From: DASUBV01 sp035532295
GTDB taxonomy: Bacteria > Actinomycetota > Actinomycetes > Streptosporangiales > Streptosporangiaceae
Direction: 5' to 3'
NCBI GenBank assembly: GCA_035532295.1
Contig: DATKRH010000019.1
Span: 1-64,000 of the forward strand
DNA: 64,000 nucleotides
Shown here: one piece after another, positions 17,104 to 24,453 of the stretch
Layout of the letters: the number at the start of each line of letters is the position of its first letter
Numbering within the stretch: position 1 is the stretch's first letter
Program-made: the position numbers and the translations under genes
Notes under the pieces: model-generated
Seen by the model: only the letters and a program-made list of their open reading frames with translations
Database searches by the model: none
Told to the model about the DNA's origin: nothing

Positions 17104-17155
17104 CGCCGGGCGGGCGAGCGCCGGGCGGGCGAGCGCCGGGCGGGCGAGCGCCGGG
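17104..17155. repeat. 15-bp intergenic tandem repeat
   Basis: Three and a half copies of cgccgggcgggcgag just downstream of the PfkB-like gene and before the stop of the small convergent gene. Confidence 0.85.
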
Positions 17156-17182
17156 ACTCGGCCAGCGCGGCCAGTGCCGCGG

Positions 17183-17323
17183 TCAGGGCGTGCCGTAGTT
17201 GTACGGGTTCTGGTTGGCCGGTGTCTGCGGGCCGGTGGCGATCGCGGTCACCCCGTAGGCGGCCCCGGCGGCCAGCAGAATCCCCGCGACGATCGAAGCG
17301 ACGATGACGCCTACGCGTGTCAC
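17183..17323 (-). CDS. Small membrane peptide, DUF2613-like, 46 aa
   Basis: GTG at 17323 follows a strong GAAGGAGAG ribosome site. The peptide begins MTRVGVIVASIVAGILLAAG (GTG read as Met), has one membrane helix and ends in a short outside tail with Asn/Pro/Tyr (NQNPYNYGTP). Size and pattern match the small actinobacterial DUF2613 proteins. The function of that family is unknown. It is a single gene convergent with the PfkB-like gene. Confidence 0.65.
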   Translation of the reverse strand: MTRVGVIVASIVAGILLAAGAAYGVTAIATGPQTPANQNPYNYGTP

Positions 17324-17708
17324 GATCACTCTCCTTCAGCCCGCCCTCGCCGAGTGGCCGGATACCTGGCGAACGTCCCGCCTGCCGAGCAGCGCTCCCG
17401 GCTAGCGCGCCAGAACGCTCTGGCCAGGCTATCTGCCGGTAGCGGTCCAAACGACGGTTTACCCGGTCAGCCGCGGTTGTCGTCGTCGCGGCGGCAGCCG
17501 ATCGAGGTCGCGAGGGCGGAGCGCAGCGCAGCACACCCTGGAGGGCGGGCTCGGAGGGGCCACGGGGGGGCAAAGTACCTGTTCGATGTTTGTGCCCTGA
17601 TAACATCCAGAAGCTGAATCGGCCTGAGTACGCTGTCGGTCACTCGCTCGCGAGGTGCCCGGCCCAGGTCGGCCCCAGGGCCGGGGGCGGATTCGCCGTG
17701 GAGGATTC
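17324..17708. other. Intergenic region without a supported gene
   Basis: About 385 bp between the DUF2613-like gene and the DUF3068 gene. Open frames here have no family features. I see a small GCCAGA-acgc-TCTGGC hairpin near 17410 and nothing else distinct. It should hold the divergent promoters of both genes. Confidence 0.5.
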
Positions 17709-18659
17709 ATGCGCCGTGTCATCGGCCTCGTGATCACCTGCCTCGGTGCCTTCCTGGTCGCGTTCGCGCTGCTCCTGCGGTTCTGGGTACCGGGTTATGT
17801 CATCACGTTCCCGCTCAACGAGTACTCGGTGACGACCATGACCGGCAGCGACATCACCTACTTCAGCCCGTCCACCCTCAAGGAGCACTCGGGCGTCAAG
17901 GCCACAACCACGAAGACGATCGAGGGCGATGTTGAGTCCGGCTCGCCGTCAGTGGCGGTCTGGGGCAGCTTCACAGCCCTGGAGGACACCACTAACCACG
18001 TCGCGATTCAGTACGCGAGCCAGCGGTCGGCCTTCAACCGCCGCTCAGGGGAACTGGTGAACTGCTGCGCGGCGGCGATCGGCTCGAACACCCGCGTCCG
18101 TCAGTCCGGGCAGGGGTTCAGGTGGCCGTTCGGCACCCGGCACCGGACCTACCAGATCTTCGACGTCACCCTGCTGCGACCGGTCCCGGTCCAGTACGAG
18201 GGGACGGACACCATCGACGGGATGATCACCGACAAGTTCGTCGAGCATGTCGTTAACCGGCGGTTCGGCCAGCAGACCCTGCCCGGCCCGCTGGTCGGGT
18301 TGAAAGAGCAGGCCACTGTCAATCTTCCCGAGTTCCTGACCGCGACCAATACCTACTGGGTCGATCCGGTCACCGGAATCCCCGTCGATGAGACGACGGA
18401 CCAGGCCATCTCGCTGGAAGGCAGTGGCGGCGCCAGCCGGCTCGTGCTGCTCGCGGGCCAGCTGGCACAGACTCGGGCCAGCGTCAGCGCGGCCGTGGCC
18501 GGCGCGGGCCAGTCCCATAAGAAAATCCAGTGGATAGAGAACACCGGCCCGCTTATCGGGCTCCTGGCCGGCATCGTGGCCCTGGCCGGCGGCATCACGC
18601 TGGTCTGGCGGGCATGGGAGCCCTGGGCTCCTGCCTACGATGACGACGAGGTTGATTGA
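17709..18659 (+). CDS. DUF3068 (PorA-family) membrane protein
   Basis: A 316-residue protein with one N-terminal helix (VIGLVITCLGAFLVAFALLL), a large extracytoplasmic domain and a C-terminal helix (LIGLLAGIVALAGGITLVW), the standard layout of actinobacterial DUF3068. Typical blocks are the WPFGTRHRTYQIFDVTLLRP region and TYWVDPVTGIPVDETTDQ. The ATG at 17709 has a GGAGGA site, and the frame upstream to 17655 is not used. The family is annotated as porin-associated, without a proven role. Confidence 0.85.
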   Translation: MRRVIGLVITCLGAFLVAFALLLRFWVPGYVITFPLNEYSVTTMTGSDITYFSPSTLKEHSGVKATTTKTIEGDVESGSPSVAVWGSFTALEDTTNHVAIQYASQRSAFNRRSGELVNCCAAAIGSNTRVRQSGQGFRWPFGTRHRTYQIFDVTLLRPVPVQYEGTDTIDGMITDKFVEHVVNRRFGQQTLPGPLVGLKEQATVNLPEFLTATNTYWVDPVTGIPVDETTDQAISLEGSGGASRLVLLAGQLAQTRASVSAAVAGAGQSHKKIQWIENTGPLIGLLAGIVALAGGITLVWRAWEPWAPAYDDDEVD

Positions 18660-18676
18660 CTTATCCGACTTATCTA

Positions 18677-18708
18677 ACGGCCGGGTCAGGCTGCCCTGAG
18701 CCGGCCGT
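18677..18708 (+). terminator. Terminator hairpin after the DUF3068 gene
   Basis: ACGGCCGG ... CCGGCCGT (8-bp stem) encloses a second stem TCAGG-ctgc-CCTGA. It begins 18 bp after the stop codon. No T run follows. Confidence 0.65.
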
Positions 18709-18800
18709 CGGCGATCTTGCCGCGCCTATTCCGGCATGCTCTACTCAGGTGGGAGCCGATCCCGCAACCGGGTCGCGTTCCTGAGAGCCGGAGGTAAGCG

Positions 18801-20345
18801 GTGAGTTTCTGGAGTCGCGCGGAAGATGACCCGAACTGGATCGCTGTCATCGAGGCCGACGGCAACCAGGTCCTGGCGGGCGAACTGCTCAGCCGCTCGA
18901 ACCAGATCACCAGCGGGCTGCGCGCCGCTGGACTGCGGCCCGGCGACGGTATCGCGGCCCTGCTGCCCAACGGGGCCGCCGCCCTGGAGGTCTACCTGGC
19001 GGCGCTGCAGGCCGGCTGGTACCTGACGCCGATCAACTGGCATTTCACCGCCCCCGAGGCCGCCTATATCATCGCCGACTGCGAGGCCAAGGCGCTCTTC
19101 GTGCACGAGCGGTTCGCGCAACCCGGGACGGCCGCGGCGGATCAGGCGGGGCTCGGCGCCGGCCTGCGGTTCAGTTACGGGACGATCCCCGGCTTCACGG
19201 CGGTAGAAGACCTGCGCGGCAGCCACTCCGCGGACAGGCCGGCCGACCGGACCGCGGGGACGACCATGCATTACACCTCGGGGACGACCGGGCGGCCCAA
19301 GGGGGTGCGCCGGCCGCTGTCGGGGCTGAGCCCCGAGGACGCAGCCGATCTGGGATCGGCGCTGCCGCAGATGTTCGGCGTGACCACCGGACAGCCCAAC
19401 GTGCACCTGGTGACCTCGCCGATCTATCACACCGCGGTCACCGTCTTCGGCGGCGGCGCGCTGCACCTGGGCCACACGATCGTGGTCATGGACTCATGGG
19501 ACGCCGAGCAGGCGCTGGCACTCGTCGAGCGCTACCAGGTAACGAACTCGCACATGGTACCCACCCATTTCAAGCGAATGCTGAGCCTGCCAGGCGAGAC
19601 CAGGCGCCGCTATGACCTGTCCTCGATGCAATGGCTCATCCACGCGGCTGCGCCCTGCCCCGTCGGGATCAAGCGAGCGATGCTGGAGTGGTGGGGGCCC
19701 TGCGTTTATGAGTACTACGCGGCCACCGAGGGCGGCGGGACGATCGCCACGCCGCAGGACTGGCTGGAGCGTCCGGGCACGGTCGGGTCAGCGTGGCCGG
19801 TCAGCACGGTGATCGTTACCGACGATGACGGCGCGTCGTGCCCGCCGGGCGTCCCGGGCACCATCTACATGCGGATGGGCGAGGCCACGACCTTCGAGTA
19901 CAAAGACGATCCGGCCAAGACGGCCGCGAGCCGACTCGGGGACCTGTTTACCGTCGGTGACATCGGCTACCTCGACGAGGACGGCTTCCTGTTCCTCTGC
20001 GACCGGAAGGCCGACATGATCATCTCGGGCGGGGCCAACATCTACCCCGCGGAAATCGAGGCCGAGATCATCATGCATCCCAAGGTCGCGGACGTGGCCG
20101 TCTTCGGGGTCCCGGACGATGACTGGGGCGAGCAGGTCAAGGCGGTCGTGCAGCCCGTCCCCGGGGTGGAGCCGGGCGACGACCTAGCCGCCGAGATCCT
20201 CGCCTCCCTCGACGGCAGGCTGGCCCGCATGAAGTGGCCCAAGTCCATCGACTTCACAGGGGCGCTGCCGCGCGATCCCAGCGGCAAGCTGCTCAAGCGC
20301 AACCTCCGCCAGCCCTACTGGCAAGACCACAGCAGCGTGATCTAG
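18801..20345 (+). CDS. AMP-dependent acyl-CoA ligase
   Basis: A 514-residue member of the ANL adenylate-forming superfamily, which activates a carboxylic acid to acyl-AMP and then acyl-CoA. The P-loop MHYTSGTTGRPKG (about residue 155), the YYAATEGGG motif, GDIGYLDEDGFLFLCDRK and the hinge, GGANIYPAEIE and the catalytic lysine in DPSGKLLKR near the C-terminus are all present. GTG start with an AGGTAAG site. It resembles FadD-type medium or aromatic acid ligases. The substrate cannot be assigned. No TetR palindrome of the region 1 type is upstream. Confidence 0.9.
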   Translation: MSFWSRAEDDPNWIAVIEADGNQVLAGELLSRSNQITSGLRAAGLRPGDGIAALLPNGAAALEVYLAALQAGWYLTPINWHFTAPEAAYIIADCEAKALFVHERFAQPGTAAADQAGLGAGLRFSYGTIPGFTAVEDLRGSHSADRPADRTAGTTMHYTSGTTGRPKGVRRPLSGLSPEDAADLGSALPQMFGVTTGQPNVHLVTSPIYHTAVTVFGGGALHLGHTIVVMDSWDAEQALALVERYQVTNSHMVPTHFKRMLSLPGETRRRYDLSSMQWLIHAAAPCPVGIKRAMLEWWGPCVYEYYAATEGGGTIATPQDWLERPGTVGSAWPVSTVIVTDDDGASCPPGVPGTIYMRMGEATTFEYKDDPAKTAASRLGDLFTVGDIGYLDEDGFLFLCDRKADMIISGGANIYPAEIEAEIIMHPKVADVAVFGVPDDDWGEQVKAVVQPVPGVEPGDDLAAEILASLDGRLARMKWPKSIDFTGALPRDPSGKLLKRNLRQPYWQDHSSVI

Positions 20346-20367
20346 CCCAGGCGGCGAGTGGTTCGGG

Positions 20368-21402
20368 TCATCCTCCCGATCCGGGCGAGTGAGCCGAGTT
20401 GCTGGTGCTGGCCTCGGCCACCTGGGCGAGGACGTCGAGCAGTCGCGTGGTCACCGGCGGGTCCGGCGGGTCGCCGTAAGTGACCGCGAAGACCTGTCGG
20501 CGGGCGCCCGGCAGCGCAGTGGCTACGATCCCCGGGTGCCGGGCGGCGCGCAGGCACAGGCCTGGCAGGGTGGTCACCCCGAGTCCCGCCGCGACGAGCG
20601 CCTGGACGGCCACGTAGTCATCGGTGGTGAAGGCCACGTTCGGCGTGAAGCCGGCCAGCGCGCACTGCCGGATCAGGTAGCTACGGCAGCGCTCGCAGCC
20701 GGCGATCCAGCGGTGGCCCGCGAACGCGGCCAGGTCTGCCGCGGGCGCTCCCTCCAGGAGGTCGGCCTGCGAGCCGTGCCCGGCCCCGCCGTGCCCGCCG
20801 TGCCCGGCCCCGCCGGCCCCGCCGTGCCCGGCCCCGCCGTGCCCGGTGAGGCCCGCGGCCGTGACCAGGTGCACCGGCTCGTCGAGCAGCAAGCGCCCGC
20901 GGGTTCCGTCCTCGCCCGCGCTGGGCGGCGCCGGGTCAATGTCCCGCTGGTAATGCTGGAAGATCAGGGCCACGTCCACGTAGCCGGCCCGGAGCATCCG
21001 CAGCGCCTCGGGCGGTTCTGCCTCGGTGAGCATGAGGTCCAGGCCCGGTGTCTCGGCTTCCAGGCGCGCCGCCGCCGCCGGCACGATTGTGCCGAGCGCG
21101 GAGGGGAAGGCGGCCAGCCTGACCCGGCCTTCGCGGAGTCCCACGTGCGCCGCGAGCTCGGCCTCCGCGGCGTCCAGCCGGCCGATGATCTCCTCGGCCC
21201 GCTCAGCCAGCAGCCGTCCGGCGTCGGTCAGCCGCACGCCCCGCCCCGCCCGCTGCAGCAGCCGGGCCCCGGTCTCGGCCTCGAGCCGGGCAATGTGATG
21301 GCTGATCGAGGGCTGGGCGTAGTTCAGCGCGCGGGCGGCGGCGGTAACCGAGCCGTGTCGCGCCACGGCCACCAGCACGCGGAGCCTGATCACGTCCAGC
21401 AT
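20368..21402 (-). CDS. LysR family transcriptional regulator
   Basis: A 344-residue regulator. The N-terminal winged HTH is clear (VAVARHGSVTAAARALNYAQPSISHHIARLE split over residues 12-42), followed by a substrate-binding domain. An unusual Gly/His/Ala-rich insert (HGGAGHGGAGGAGHGG, about residue 200) is encoded by short DNA repeats at 20775-20846 and probably forms a surface loop. It lies 111 bp downstream of the ureohydrolase gene on the same strand and has its own palindrome just upstream of the start. It may control the ureohydrolase or itself (inference). Confidence 0.88.
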   Translation of the reverse strand: MLDVIRLRVLVAVARHGSVTAAARALNYAQPSISHHIARLEAETGARLLQRAGRGVRLTDAGRLLAERAEEIIGRLDAAEAELAAHVGLREGRVRLAAFPSALGTIVPAAAARLEAETPGLDLMLTEAEPPEALRMLRAGYVDVALIFQHYQRDIDPAPPSAGEDGTRGRLLLDEPVHLVTAAGLTGHGGAGHGGAGGAGHGGHGGAGHGSQADLLEGAPAADLAAFAGHRWIAGCERCRSYLIRQCALAGFTPNVAFTTDDYVAVQALVAAGLGVTTLPGLCLRAARHPGIVATALPGARRQVFAVTYGDPPDPPVTTRLLDVLAQVAEASTSNSAHSPGSGG

Positions 21403-21412
21403 CTAACAACTA

Positions 21413-21433
21413 TAGATCGTCTCGATCGATCTA
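21413..21433. promoter_or_regulatory. LysR-type binding palindrome
   Basis: TAGATCG-tctcgat-CGATCTA, perfect 7-bp arms, 11 bp upstream of the LysR start. It fits the T-N11-A layout of LysR sites and suggests autoregulation. Confidence 0.5.
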
Positions 21434-21513
21434 CGCGGCAGGCACTTGTGCGCCTATCTGACGGCGTTACCGTGGGACCATGCGCCGCCGCGGCGCTCAG
21501 CCCGGCCCAGCGC

Positions 21514-22569
21514 TCAGCCCGCCGCAGGCGGCTCCCTGCCCTCCAGCAGCGGCGACTCCGGCCGCCGCGGCGCTGGCTCGCCCGAGCTTTCCGCGCGCAG
21601 CCGCCTGCGCCGCCAGGCGATGCCCGAGAGCGCTTCGAGCACCACCCGGTTCGCCAGGTAGGCGGTGATTTCCGCGTGGTCATAAGGGGGTGCCACCTCG
21701 ACGACGTCGACCCCCGCCACTGGCAGCTCCATCGCGATCCGCCGAACCGCGTCCAGCAACTGACGTCCCGTCAGGCCGCCCGGCTCGGGCGTCCCCGTGC
21801 CCGGCGCCATGCCAGGATCCACGACATCCACATCTACCGACAGGAACACCCCGTCGCACTCGTCGGTCGCGATGGCGAAGGCCTCGGTCAGGCACTGATC
21901 CAGGCCCCGCGTCACCACCTCGGTCATCTCGAAGCTGCGCATGTGCTGGCCGGCCATCCAGGCCAGCGTCTCGGGCTCCGGCCAGTAGCCCCGCAGCCCC
22001 ACCTGCAAGAACCTGTCGCCGCGCACCGCTCCCGACTCGATCAGCCGACGCATCGGCGTGCCGTGCCCATGCAGCGCCCCGAACTGGGTGTCACCAGTAT
22101 CGGCATGCGCATCGAAGTGGATCATCGACAACCGCCCCCAGCCGATGTGCCGCGCCACGCCGGTAGCGTCAGGGAGCGCGACCGTGTGATCCCCGCCCAG
22201 GATCACCGGGATGGCCCCGCCCGCGCTGGCCGTCCGCACCGCATCCTCCAGCCGGCGCAGGGACAGCTCGGTGTCACCCGACGGCATCTCCACGTCACCC
22301 GCGTCCGCCACCCGCATCTCCAGCAGCGGATCCACGCCGAGGGCCAGGTGCGGCCGGGACCCGTCGTGCGGCAGGTAGTCGCAGAACCGGATGGCCTGCG
22401 GGCCGAACCGGGCGCCCGGCCGGTGTGACGTCCCGCCGTCGAAGGGCGCGCCGATGATCATGATGTCGGTGCCCGCCCAGGACTGCGGATCCGCCAGATC
22501 GGCCTTGGGCACGCCCAGGAACGTGGCATCCGGCCCGTACATCCCGCCCAGTCGCGCCATCAGCTCCAC
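21514..22569 (-). CDS. Agmatinase/guanidinobutyrase-family ureohydrolase
   Basis: A 351-residue binuclear manganese hydrolase that should release urea from a guanidino compound. Metal-ligand motifs are intact: GGDHTVALP, HFDAHADTGD and SVDVDVVDPGMAPG. An Arg-rich C-terminal tail of about 25 residues extends past the family's usual end. Agmatinase, guanidinobutyrase and formimidoylglutamase cannot be separated by eye. A polyamine-related role fits the nearby polyamine-type importer, but the shared TetR operator is not found upstream. Confidence 0.85.
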   Translation of the reverse strand: MELMARLGGMYGPDATFLGVPKADLADPQSWAGTDIMIIGAPFDGGTSHRPGARFGPQAIRFCDYLPHDGSRPHLALGVDPLLEMRVADAGDVEMPSGDTELSLRRLEDAVRTASAGGAIPVILGGDHTVALPDATGVARHIGWGRLSMIHFDAHADTGDTQFGALHGHGTPMRRLIESGAVRGDRFLQVGLRGYWPEPETLAWMAGQHMRSFEMTEVVTRGLDQCLTEAFAIATDECDGVFLSVDVDVVDPGMAPGTGTPEPGGLTGRQLLDAVRRIAMELPVAGVDVVEVAPPYDHAEITAYLANRVVLEALSGIAWRRRRLRAESSGEPAPRRPESPLLEGREPPAAG

Positions 22570-22687
22570 CCTCCGTCAGCTCAGCCCTCCGTCGGCTCAG
22601 TCCAGGTGCCCGACGATAGCGCGGCCCGGCGCCGCCCCGCCTGAGTGAAGCGGCGCCGGGCCCTTGACGGCCGCCGGCCGCGCGGGG

Positions 22688-22825
22688 ATCGGTGGTGCCG
22701 AAGTTGTCACTGGCCGGGGCGCCGAACCGGGTCCAGAGCGTGATCAGGCAGGCCAGCCCGGCCAGCCACGCCACCGCGGTGATCCAGCGGTGCCGGTAAC
22801 AGGCCAGCCCGATCCGGCCCAGCAC
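22688..22825 (-). pseudogene. Remnant of an MMPL/RND exporter gene (N-terminus)
   Basis: The 46 codons from 22825 read MLGRIGLACYRHRWITAVAW and continue through a membrane helix to SDNFGTTD. This is the classic start of actinobacterial MMPL transporters (CYRHRW plus first helix plus the D-F segment). The frame then becomes low-complexity and runs into the ureohydrolase gene, so about 95% of the gene is missing. Confidence 0.65.
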
Positions 22826-23138
22826 CCTGAGCGGCTCGGTGACTCAGAGTGGCCCGGCGCGCCGAGTCTGCCAGGTGGTCCATTCTGCGGACGGGCTGAC
22901 GGATACGCCTTGGAAGTTCAGCTCCTGCAAGCCACGGGAGGGTTGATGCCCTCTAGCCTCGTCAGCGGGCCGGGCACCGCGTCGGGCGGCAGGAGGCAGT
23001 TCGCCAGGCCGCTACTCGCTGCGTCGTACTCCCGGTGGCATAGCGTCTGCGCTCGCCAGGGCGCCTGAGCCTGCGGTCGCCGTTATCCGGGCTTTCGGCC
23101 TGCCTAAAACGTGACTTACAGACCGCCAAAACTCAGTT
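22826..23138. other. Intergenic region, no supported gene
   Basis: About 310 bp between the MMPL remnant and the long hairpin. No frame shows family features, and no hairpin or promoter stands out. Confidence 0.5.
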
Positions 23139-23197
23139 GTTCATGATCACGGGGGTTTCTCAGTCACATCGACTGAAAAACCCCCGTGATCATGAAC
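23139..23197. repeat. Long perfect inverted repeat (hairpin element)
   Basis: Left arm GTTCATGATCACGGGGGTTT (23139-23158) and right arm 23178-23197 are exact reverse complements. Inside, TCAGTC (23160-23165) pairs with GACTGA (23171-23176) around ACATC. It lies in a gene-decay zone and does not directly follow an intact gene, so it may be a mobile or dispersed hairpin element rather than a simple terminator. Confidence 0.85.
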
Positions 23198-23220
23198 GGA
23201 GGTGGCGGCAGCCGGGGCGC

Positions 23221-23269
23221 GATGGGGCGAGCGGGATGGGGCGAGCGGGATGGGGCGAGCGGGATGGGG
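23221..23269. repeat. 14-bp tandem repeat
   Basis: Three and a half copies of gatggggcgagcgg in the decay zone. Confidence 0.9.
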
Positions 23270-23283
23270 GTGGCACGTAGGTC

Positions 23284-23500
23284 CGCGAGAGCAGGGGGCG
23301 GCCAGGCCGCTGGCGTAGGCGATCACGACTGGCTGGGCCCGGTCGCGCGCGGCCAGCTTGGTCATCGCCCGGCTGACGTGGGTCTTGGGGGTCAGCGGGC
23401 TGAGGACGAGTTCCACGGCGATCTCGTCGTTGGACAGGCCGGCGGCGACAGTCCGACCACTTCCCGCCCGCGCTCGGTCAGGGTGGCCACCGCCGGCGAG
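23284..23500 (-). pseudogene. Remnant of a LuxR/NarL-type regulator (C-terminal HTH)
   Basis: Minus-strand frames give TLTERGREVV, then, in another frame, VAAGLSNDEIAVELVLSPLT and KTHVSRAMTKLAARDRAQPV. Together these are the DNA-binding domain of a NarL-family response regulator. A single frameshift near 23452 separates them, and no receiver domain or start is present. Such regulators often sit beside MMPL exporters, matching the neighbouring remnant. Confidence 0.7.
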
Positions 23501-23547
23501 GGCGCCGGCCGCTGGCCGGGCCGGGCGGGAATGGCAGGATCTAAGGC

Positions 23548-23591
23548 CAGGAAGCGGCGGGCTGCCGGGCAGGAAGCGGCGGGCTGCCGGG
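23548..23591. repeat. 22-bp tandem duplication
   Basis: Two exact copies of caggaagcggcgggctgccg(gg), immediately upstream of the AsnC-type gene's ribosome site. Confidence 0.9.
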
Positions 23592-23606
23592 CAGGAGGAG
23601 CGGCTG

Positions 23607-24071
23607 ATGACGTTCGACGAGCTGGACCGGCGGATAGTCGCCGCGCTCGTGGATGACGCCCGGGCGACCTACGCGGAGGTGGGGGCCCAGGTCGGGCTGT
23701 CGGCGCCCGCCGTCAAGCGGCGCGTCGACCGGCTGCGGGCATCGGGCGCGATTACCGGGTTCTCGGCCCGCGTCGACCCGACCGCGCTGGGCTGGACTAC
23801 CGAGGCCTACGTGGAACTGTTCTGCCGCGGCCGGACCTCCCCGGCGGACATCGCCGCGGCGGTCGGGAAGCACCCCGAGGTCACCGACGCCTGCACGGTG
23901 ACCGGCGAGGCGGACGCGCTGCTGCACATCAGGGCGGCCGACGTCCGGCACTTCGAGCGGGTGATGGAGCGCATCGGCGCGGAGCCGTTCGTGGTCCGGA
24001 CACGCAGTGTCATCGTGCTGTCCAGACTCGTGAACAGGCCGGACATGCTGCCGCCGGAAGCTGGCCGGTAG
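23607..24071 (+). CDS. Lrp/AsnC family regulator
   Basis: A 154-residue regulator. An N-terminal HTH (LDRRIVAALVDDARATYAEV, then GLSAPAVKRRVDRLRASGAI) is followed by a C-terminal ligand-binding RAM domain (residues 65-140). The frame is open far upstream, but ATG 23607 has a perfect GGAGGAG site and begins exactly where the family does. It probably responds to an amino acid. No target gene is evident, though an APC amino-acid permease lies two genes downstream. Confidence 0.9.
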   Translation: MTFDELDRRIVAALVDDARATYAEVGAQVGLSAPAVKRRVDRLRASGAITGFSARVDPTALGWTTEAYVELFCRGRTSPADIAAAVGKHPEVTDACTVTGEADALLHIRAADVRHFERVMERIGAEPFVVRTRSVIVLSRLVNRPDMLPPEAGR

Positions 24072-24153
24072 CAGCCTGCCCATCTGGACGTTTTCGCCTG
24101 CTTCTGCGCCGACCGGCCGGTTCCGGCGTGCCCTTTCCGCTACAGTCGTGGCC

Positions 24154-24402
24154 ATGGCAGAGCGTGACGTTGATCCCGCGGGCAGTGCCGGGCGGCCGCT
24201 GACCACCGGCGAGTTCCGCGTCGCCCCCGACGCGTCAGCGAATACCTCGCAGTTTCAGGCGTTTGCCAGCCGGCAGGCGACCGACTCCGAGGCCCCCTGG
24301 GACATGAAGGCACCCGGCCGCAACGTGGGACGCCTGGCCGGGATCGTGGTGCTCGTCGCCGTCGTGCTGGCCGTTATCGCGCTCCTCGTGGTGAAGCTCT
24401 AG
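24154..24402 (+). CDS. Small single-pass membrane protein, unknown
   Basis: An 82-residue protein: a polar N-terminus (about 55 residues, with TTGEFRVAPDASANTSQFQA) and one C-terminal helix (VGRLAGIVVLVAVVLAVIAL). The start is ATG 24154, with a GTG two codons upstream as the alternative. I recognise no family. It precedes the APC permease by 51 bp and could be co-transcribed with it. Confidence 0.6.
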   Translation: MAERDVDPAGSAGRPLTTGEFRVAPDASANTSQFQAFASRQATDSEAPWDMKAPGRNVGRLAGIVVLVAVVLAVIALLVVKL

Positions 24403-24453
24403 CCCAGCGCGCCGGCCAGTCGGTGCGCAGCGGCTGTGCTTGTATTAGCGGTC

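Noticed and set aside
22391..23068. Plus-strand open frames in the 22.4-23.1 kb gap
   Set aside because: No start signals or family features; they are composition-driven open frames over the agmatinase start and remnants.
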